Below are positions 6,560 to 9,811 of a DNA stretch of 9,811 nucleotides, piece after piece; positions within the stretch are counted from its first letter, which is position 1; every line of letters begins with the position of its first letter. The position numbers and the translations under genes were made by a program. The notes beneath the pieces are model-generated. The model did not search any database and was not told the origin of the DNA. It saw nothing but the letters and a program-made list of their open reading frames with translations. Source of the DNA: Deltaproteobacteria bacterium (lineage in GTDB: Bacteria; Desulfobacterota; Syntrophia; Syntrophales; JAAYKM01); assembly GCA_019136935.1 (NCBI GenBank), contig JAGVTI010000137.1, forward strand, positions 1 through 9,811. The letters are read 5' to 3'.

Positions 6560-7605
6560 ATGGAAGAAAAAACCACTTACAGCAGTGCCGGTGTGGATAT
6601 TGATCGGGGCAATGCTTTTGTCGACCGGATCAGGCAATTGGTAAAAACCACTTCCCGCAAGGAAGTCATGGGAAATATCGGCGGTTTCGGCGGTTTTTTC
6701 CACCTCGATACGGGAAGAATCAAGGATCCGATCCTGGTTTCGTCGACCGACGGCGTCGGGACGAAACTGAAAATCGCCCAGATGATGGACAAACACGATA
6801 CCGTCGGGATCGACCTGGTCGCCATGTCGGTGAACGACGTCGTCGTGAACGGCGCCGAACCCCTGTTCTTTCTGGACTACATCGCCACGGGAAAAATCAG
6901 CGTCGACAAGAGCGTCCAGATTGTGGAAGGGGTGGTCAAGGGCTGGGCTGCGCCCTGCTCGGCGGGGAAACGGCGGAAATGCCGGGGTTTTACAAGGACG
7001 ACGAATATGACCTGGCGGGCTTCTGCGTCGGGGTGGTCGAAGCGGACCGCCTGATCGACGGCTCCGAAATCCGGGTCGGAGATCAGATCATCGGCATCGC
7101 ATCGAGCGGCCTTCACAGCAACGGGTACTCCCTGGTCCGGAAAGTCGTCTTCGAAAAAGCGAACCTGACCGTTGATTCAGTGGTCGAAGGCCTCGATGGC
7201 CCCATCGGGGCGGAATTGCTCAAGCCGACCCGCATCTACGTCAAATCCGTTCTGAACCTCCTGAAGAGTTTCTCCATCCGGGGTATCGTTCACATCACCG
7301 GCGGCGGATTCTTCGACAACATTCCCCGGGTCATTCCCAAGGCCTGCATGGCCGTCATCGACCGGGGTTCCTGGGACATTCCGCCCATTTTCCCGGTCCT
7401 TCAGCGCCTGGGAAATATCGACGAAGAGGAGATGTTCCGGGTTTTCAACATGGGCATCGGCATGGCCCTCGTCGTTCCGGAAAAGGAAACGGAAGAGATT
7501 CTGGAACGGCTGGTGCACCTGGACGAAAAGGCGTTTTTGATCGGCCACGTCGACATACGGGAAAACGACGGCCCCATGGTCGTATTCAAAGAAAATCCGT
7601 CATAA
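6560..7605 (+). pseudogene. purM: Phosphoribosylformylglycinamidine cyclo-ligase (AIR synthetase), frameshifted as written
   Basis: PurM converts formylglycinamidine ribonucleotide to aminoimidazole ribonucleotide with ATP, the fifth step of purine synthesis. From ATG 6560 the frame reads true PurM sequence: [29 protein letters not shown] (60-70) and [18 protein letters not shown], up to EGVVKG (residue 128, codon 6941-6943). It then goes out of frame and stops at 7052-7054. PurM-like sequence resumes in the next frame from about 6946 as [32 protein letters not shown] and runs to the stop at 7603-7605. In E. coli three more residues and part of a Cys codon lie between KG/EG and GC(A/S)L. So about 10 nt seem missing at 6945/6946, where GGCTG stands twice in tandem. 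Restoring 10 nt gives 351 residues, the normal length. Real mutation and sequencing or assembly error are both possible. The 3' part could restart at ATG 6979 but would lack the N-terminal domain. Confidence 0.9.
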
Positions 7606-7617
7606 ATAACCGTACAG

Positions 7618-7667
7618 GCGGGGAGGCGGCTCCAGGCGGGCCGTTTTCGGTGATAAAACCTCCCCGC
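7618..7667 (+). repeat. Long inverted repeat in the purM-purN spacer (RNA hairpin)
   Basis: GCGGGGAGG (7618-7626) and CCTCCCCGC (7659-7667) are perfectly complementary over 9 bp with a 32-nt loop. The loop itself holds CGGC (7627-7630) and GCCG (7640-7643), which can stack on the main stem. It begins 12 nt after the purM stop codon and ends 23 nt before the purN start. No T-run follows, so it is not a classical intrinsic terminator. It might be a transcript-stabilising, processing or attenuating hairpin. Confidence 0.5.
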
Positions 7668-7690
7668 GCAATCAGACCAGGGATTGCTCC

Positions 7691-8356
7691 ATGGAAAAAA
7701 AAATCCCCATCGGCGTGCTCGCCTCCGGCAGCGGTTCCAACCTGCAATCGATCATCGATCACATCGAACAGGGGCGCCTCGATGCGGATATTCGTGTCGT
7801 CATCTCCAACAACCCGGATGCCTATGCCATTACCCGCGCCCAAAAACACGGGATCCCCTTCGTCATCGTCCGGCACCAGGAATTCCCGGACCGGGAGGCT
7901 TTTGACCGGCAAATGGCGGAAATCCTGATCTCCTGTGGGGTCGAACTCGTCGTCATGGCCGGATTCATGCGGGTTCTCTCGCCGCTTTTCCTGAAGACCT
8001 TCCCCCAGCGGGTCATCAATATCCATCCGGCGCTGCTGCCCTCCTTCCCCGGCCTCCACGGCCAGAGACAGGCCTTCGAATACGGGGTCAAGTTTTCGGG
8101 TTGCACGGTCCATTTCGCCGATGACGGCGTCGATTCGGGACCGATCATCATCCAGGCCGTCGTCCCCGTCCTGGAAACGGACACGGAAGACACTCTGGCA
8201 GAGCGTATCCTGCGGGAAGAGCACCGTATCTATCCGCAGGCGATCCAGTTTTACGCCGAAGGCCGGATCGAGATCCACAACCGTCAGGTCAGAATCAGGG
8301 GGTTGAAGGAATCTGCATCCCAGGTCCTGCACAATCCGCCCCTCGAAGGCTTCTGA
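7691..8356 (+). CDS. purN: Phosphoribosylglycinamide formyltransferase (GAR transformylase)
   Basis: PurN transfers a formyl group from 10-formyltetrahydrofolate to glycinamide ribonucleotide, the third step of purine synthesis, in the cytoplasm. The 221-residue product is close to the family size (about 200-220). It shows the phosphate-binding loop VLASGSGSNLQ (9-19), VISNNPDAYA, the folate-site MAGFMRVLSP (89-98), the catalytic INIHPALLPSFPG (N110 and H112) and GCTVHFADDGVDSGPII (catalytic D148). All three catalytic residues are present. The start at ATG 7691 fits the family N-terminus, with AGGG 8 nt upstream. It follows purM after 85 nt and probably shares its transcript. A basic, less conserved tail follows the core. 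Confidence 0.97.
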   Translation: MEKKIPIGVLASGSGSNLQSIIDHIEQGRLDADIRVVISNNPDAYAITRAQKHGIPFVIVRHQEFPDREAFDRQMAEILISCGVELVVMAGFMRVLSPLFLKTFPQRVINIHPALLPSFPGLHGQRQAFEYGVKFSGCTVHFADDGVDSGPIIIQAVVPVLETDTEDTLAERILREEHRIYPQAIQFYAEGRIEIHNRQVRIRGLKESASQVLHNPPLEGF

Positions 8357-8383
8357 GAAGAACACCCGTTCAGACTCAAATAT

Positions 8384-8412
8384 TTGACAGCACAGGGTAT
8401 TTGTGAGATACA
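8384..8412 (+). promoter_or_regulatory. Candidate promoter for the phosphofructokinase gene
   Basis: A perfect TTGACA (8384-8389) followed after 17 nt by GATACA (8407-8412), a weak -10. It lies 27 nt after the purN stop and suggests that pfk can be transcribed independently of purMN. Confidence 0.5.
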
Positions 8413-8428
8413 CCGAAAAGTGAATCTC
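8405..8428 (+). repeat. Hairpin overlapping the pfk -10 region
   Basis: GAGAT (8405-8409) pairs with ATCTC (8424-8428) and, inside an A-A mismatch, CAC (8411-8413) pairs with GTG (8420-8422) around CGAAAA. This gives eight pairs. Because it spans the predicted -10 and start point it could be a protein operator. No regulator can be named. Confidence 0.4.
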
Positions 8429-8441
8429 GGAGTTTATCATA

Positions 8442-8459
8442 GGCGCCTTTCCAAGCGCC
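8442..8459 (+). repeat. Small hairpin in the pfk leader
   Basis: GGCGC (8442-8446) and GCGCC (8455-8459) form a 5-bp GC stem with an 8-nt loop, 16 nt upstream of the pfk ribosome-binding site. It may be chance in GC-rich DNA. Confidence 0.3.
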
Positions 8460-8474
8460 GGCCGCAATCAATAC

Positions 8475-8480
8475 GGGAGG
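8475..8480 (+). promoter_or_regulatory. Shine-Dalgarno site of the phosphofructokinase gene
   Basis: GGGAGG with a 6-nt spacer before ATG 8487, the strongest ribosome-binding site on the plus strand of the window. Confidence 0.8.
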
Positions 8481-8486
8481 TACGGC

Positions 8487-9797
8487 ATGGCAGAAGATAT
8501 TCTCAATTTCAGCATCGAAAGCCTCGGTGAGCGAACCATCCCCTCGCCGGTGCTGACCAGTCAATTCACTCCGGACGACAAGCGCGTCCTGTTCAACATC
8601 GGCCTGCACAATTACAACGCCTTCACGACCGCGGACGGCCGGCCTCTCTCCCTGGAAGTGGCCGGTCCCCGGGAAAAGATTTTCTTCGACCCCGTCACCG
8701 CCAAGGCGGCCATCGTGACCTGCGGCGGTCTCTGCCCCGGCATCAACGACGTCATCCGGGCCATCGTGATGGGACTGTACCATCGCTACGGTGTGAGGAA
8801 CATCATCGGCATCCGTTACGGATTCCAGGGCCTCATCCCCAAATACGGGCATGAGATTCGAACCCTGACGCCGGAAGCGGTTCAGGATATCCATACCTAT
8901 GGCGGAAGCATCCTGTCGTCGTCCCGGGGAAAACAGAATATCGTCGAAATGGTGACGGCTCTGAAACGGATGAACGTGGACCTCTTCTTCTGCATCGGCG
9001 GAGACGGAACCATGCGGGCCGCAGGACTCATTGCCGAAGAAGTGCTCCGCAGAAACCTGAATATCAGCGTGATCGGCATCCCGAAAACCATCGACAACGA
9101 TTTGAATCTGATTGAAAAAACCTTCGGATTCGACACGGCCATTTCCGAAGCCGTCAAGGCCGTTCAATCGGCCCACGTCGAGGCCAAGGGGGCGCCCATG
9201 GGAATCGGCCTCGTCAAGCTCATGGGCCGCCAGTCCGGTCATATCGCCGTCGGGGCCGCCCTGGCACAAAACGACGTGAACATTGTCCTGATCCCGGAGG
9301 TACCCTTCGACCTGGAAGGGGAAAAGGGGTTCCTGAAGACCCTGGAAGACCGTCTGCAGAGAAGGAAACACTGCGTCATCCTGGTGGCGGAAGGAGCGGG
9401 GCAGGAACTGATGAGAAAGTCGGATACGCCCCTTGAAACGGATGCCTCGGGCAATCTCCGTCTCCTGGACATCGGAACATTTCTCCGGATGAAGATCGAG
9501 GAGCACTTCAAGAAAATCGGTGTGGAGATCAACCTGAAGTACATCGACCCCAGCTACATGATCCGCAGCGTCCGGGCCAACGCCGGGGACAGCATCTACT
9601 GCGGCGCCCTTGGATTATACGCCGTTCACGCGGGAATGGCCGGGAAGACGGGGATGCTCGTCGGACTGATGAGAGACGAATACGTCCACATTCCCATCAA
9701 AATGGTCACTTTCGGCAAGAAAGTCGATACGGACGGCAACACCTGGCAGCGGGTCCTGGAATCGACGGGTCAGCCGAGCATGAAAAATGATGAATAA
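8487..9797 (+). CDS. 6-phosphofructokinase, predicted ATP-dependent (plant/trypanosome/TP0108-like subfamily)
   Basis: This enzyme phosphorylates fructose 6-phosphate to fructose 1,6-bisphosphate in glycolysis. The product has 436 residues, longer than the 320-residue bacterial PfkA because of an N-terminal extension of about 70 residues and an altered C-terminus. Visible motifs are TCGGLCPGIND (78-88), the nucleotide motif GGDGT (171-175), PKTIDNDL (199-206, catalytic D203), FGFDTAI, MGRQSGHIA (246-254), a PEVPF loop, and YIDPSYMIRSVRAN (352-365). G174 occupies the position where PPi enzymes have Asp, which favours ATP. K200 occupies the position usually Lys in PPi enzymes. This G-plus-K pair is known in ATP enzymes of plants, trypanosomes and spirochaetes. 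PPi use remains the alternative. ATG 8487 is set by GGGAGG 6 nt upstream. The gene follows purN after 130 nt with its own candidate promoter. Confidence 0.94.
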   Translation: MAEDILNFSIESLGERTIPSPVLTSQFTPDDKRVLFNIGLHNYNAFTTADGRPLSLEVAGPREKIFFDPVTAKAAIVTCGGLCPGINDVIRAIVMGLYHRYGVRNIIGIRYGFQGLIPKYGHEIRTLTPEAVQDIHTYGGSILSSSRGKQNIVEMVTALKRMNVDLFFCIGGDGTMRAAGLIAEEVLRRNLNISVIGIPKTIDNDLNLIEKTFGFDTAISEAVKAVQSAHVEAKGAPMGIGLVKLMGRQSGHIAVGAALAQNDVNIVLIPEVPFDLEGEKGFLKTLEDRLQRRKHCVILVAEGAGQELMRKSDTPLETDASGNLRLLDIGTFLRMKIEEHFKKIGVEINLKYIDPSYMIRSVRANAGDSIYCGALGLYAVHAGMAGKTGMLVGLMRDEYVHIPIKMVTFGKKVDTDGNTWQRVLESTGQPSMKNDE

Positions 9798-9811
9798 ATT
9801 GCTTGCATTTT
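9787..9811 (+). CDS. Possible start of the next gene (fragment, runs off window)
   Basis: Two adjacent ATG codons at 9787 and 9790 open a frame reading MMNKLLAF to the window edge, overlapping the last codons of the phosphofructokinase gene. The Lys-then-hydrophobic start would suit a secreted or membrane protein, and overlapping starts are used elsewhere in this window. There is no clear Shine-Dalgarno site and only eight codons are visible, so this is weakly supported and no function can be given. Confidence 0.22.

Noticed and set aside
6935..6955. Programmed ribosomal frameshift in purM
   Set aside because: No slippery heptamer (X XXY YYZ) or downstream pseudoknot is apparent, PurM is not known to use recoding, and a simple shift would still leave the protein three residues short in a conserved stretch.
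6979..7605. A separate 208-codon gene starting at ATG 6979
   Set aside because: Its sequence is the C-terminal two-thirds of PurM, and PurM residues already appear in its frame upstream of that ATG ([11 protein letters not shown]). It is one piece of a frameshifted gene.
7618..7667. Intrinsic terminator or purine riboswitch between purM and purN
   Set aside because: The stem is strong but has no following U-tract, and the loops do not show the conserved purine riboswitch core or three-way junction.
8376..9506. 376-codon minus-strand frame opposite the phosphofructokinase gene, and a similar one at 7586-8467 opposite purN
   Set aside because: Both lie wholly or largely antisense to genes with intact catalytic motifs, have no ribosome-binding site or recognisable domain, and share the composition of other antisense shadows.

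Overview
The window reads as an ordinary chromosomal segment of an anaerobic Desulfobacterota (deltaproteobacterial) bacterium, probably close to the Syntrophales/Syntrophus group. This placement is inferred from gene style and content: a RecG with a long N-terminal extension, a phosphoglycerate-mutase-like partner gene directly behind homoserine dehydrogenase, the start of an indolepyruvate:ferredoxin oxidoreductase gene, and a plant/trypanosome-type phosphofructokinase. The DNA is moderately GC-rich throughout. I see no mobile element, CRISPR array, rRNA or tRNA, and no stretch over 300 bases lacks a gene.

Left half, minus strand (read from 6357 down to 1): recG (branch-migration helicase) is followed by a 175-nt gap holding a good promoter. 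Then comes a tight five-gene run: hom (homoserine dehydrogenase with ACT domain), an alkaline-phosphatase-superfamily protein of the archaeal-type phosphoglycerate mutase/proposed homoserine kinase family, a YbgC-like acyl-CoA thioesterase, a membrane-anchored TPR protein, and the first ten codons of a gene that looks like iorA. Two junctions in the run overlap by exactly 11 nt, which suggests translational coupling. hom and the PGM-like gene plausibly supply two consecutive threonine-pathway steps (aspartate semialdehyde to homoserine to O-phosphohomoserine).

Right half, plus strand: a 202-nt intergenic region with a TTGACA promoter, a direct repeat and a palindrome separates recG from the divergent purM-purN pair (purine steps 5 and 3). 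purM carries a frameshift near position 6945, best explained by about 10 missing bases; as written it cannot make a full AIR synthetase. After purN comes a separately promoted phosphofructokinase gene (pfkA type, predicted ATP-dependent) with a structured leader.

The genes are mostly housekeeping. The items worth a second look are the purM lesion, the likely non-orthologous homoserine kinase, the repeated promoter core in front of hom and purM (with a weaker relative before pfk), and small repeats and hairpins in the intergenic regions. I found no convincing evidence of a wholly new system.
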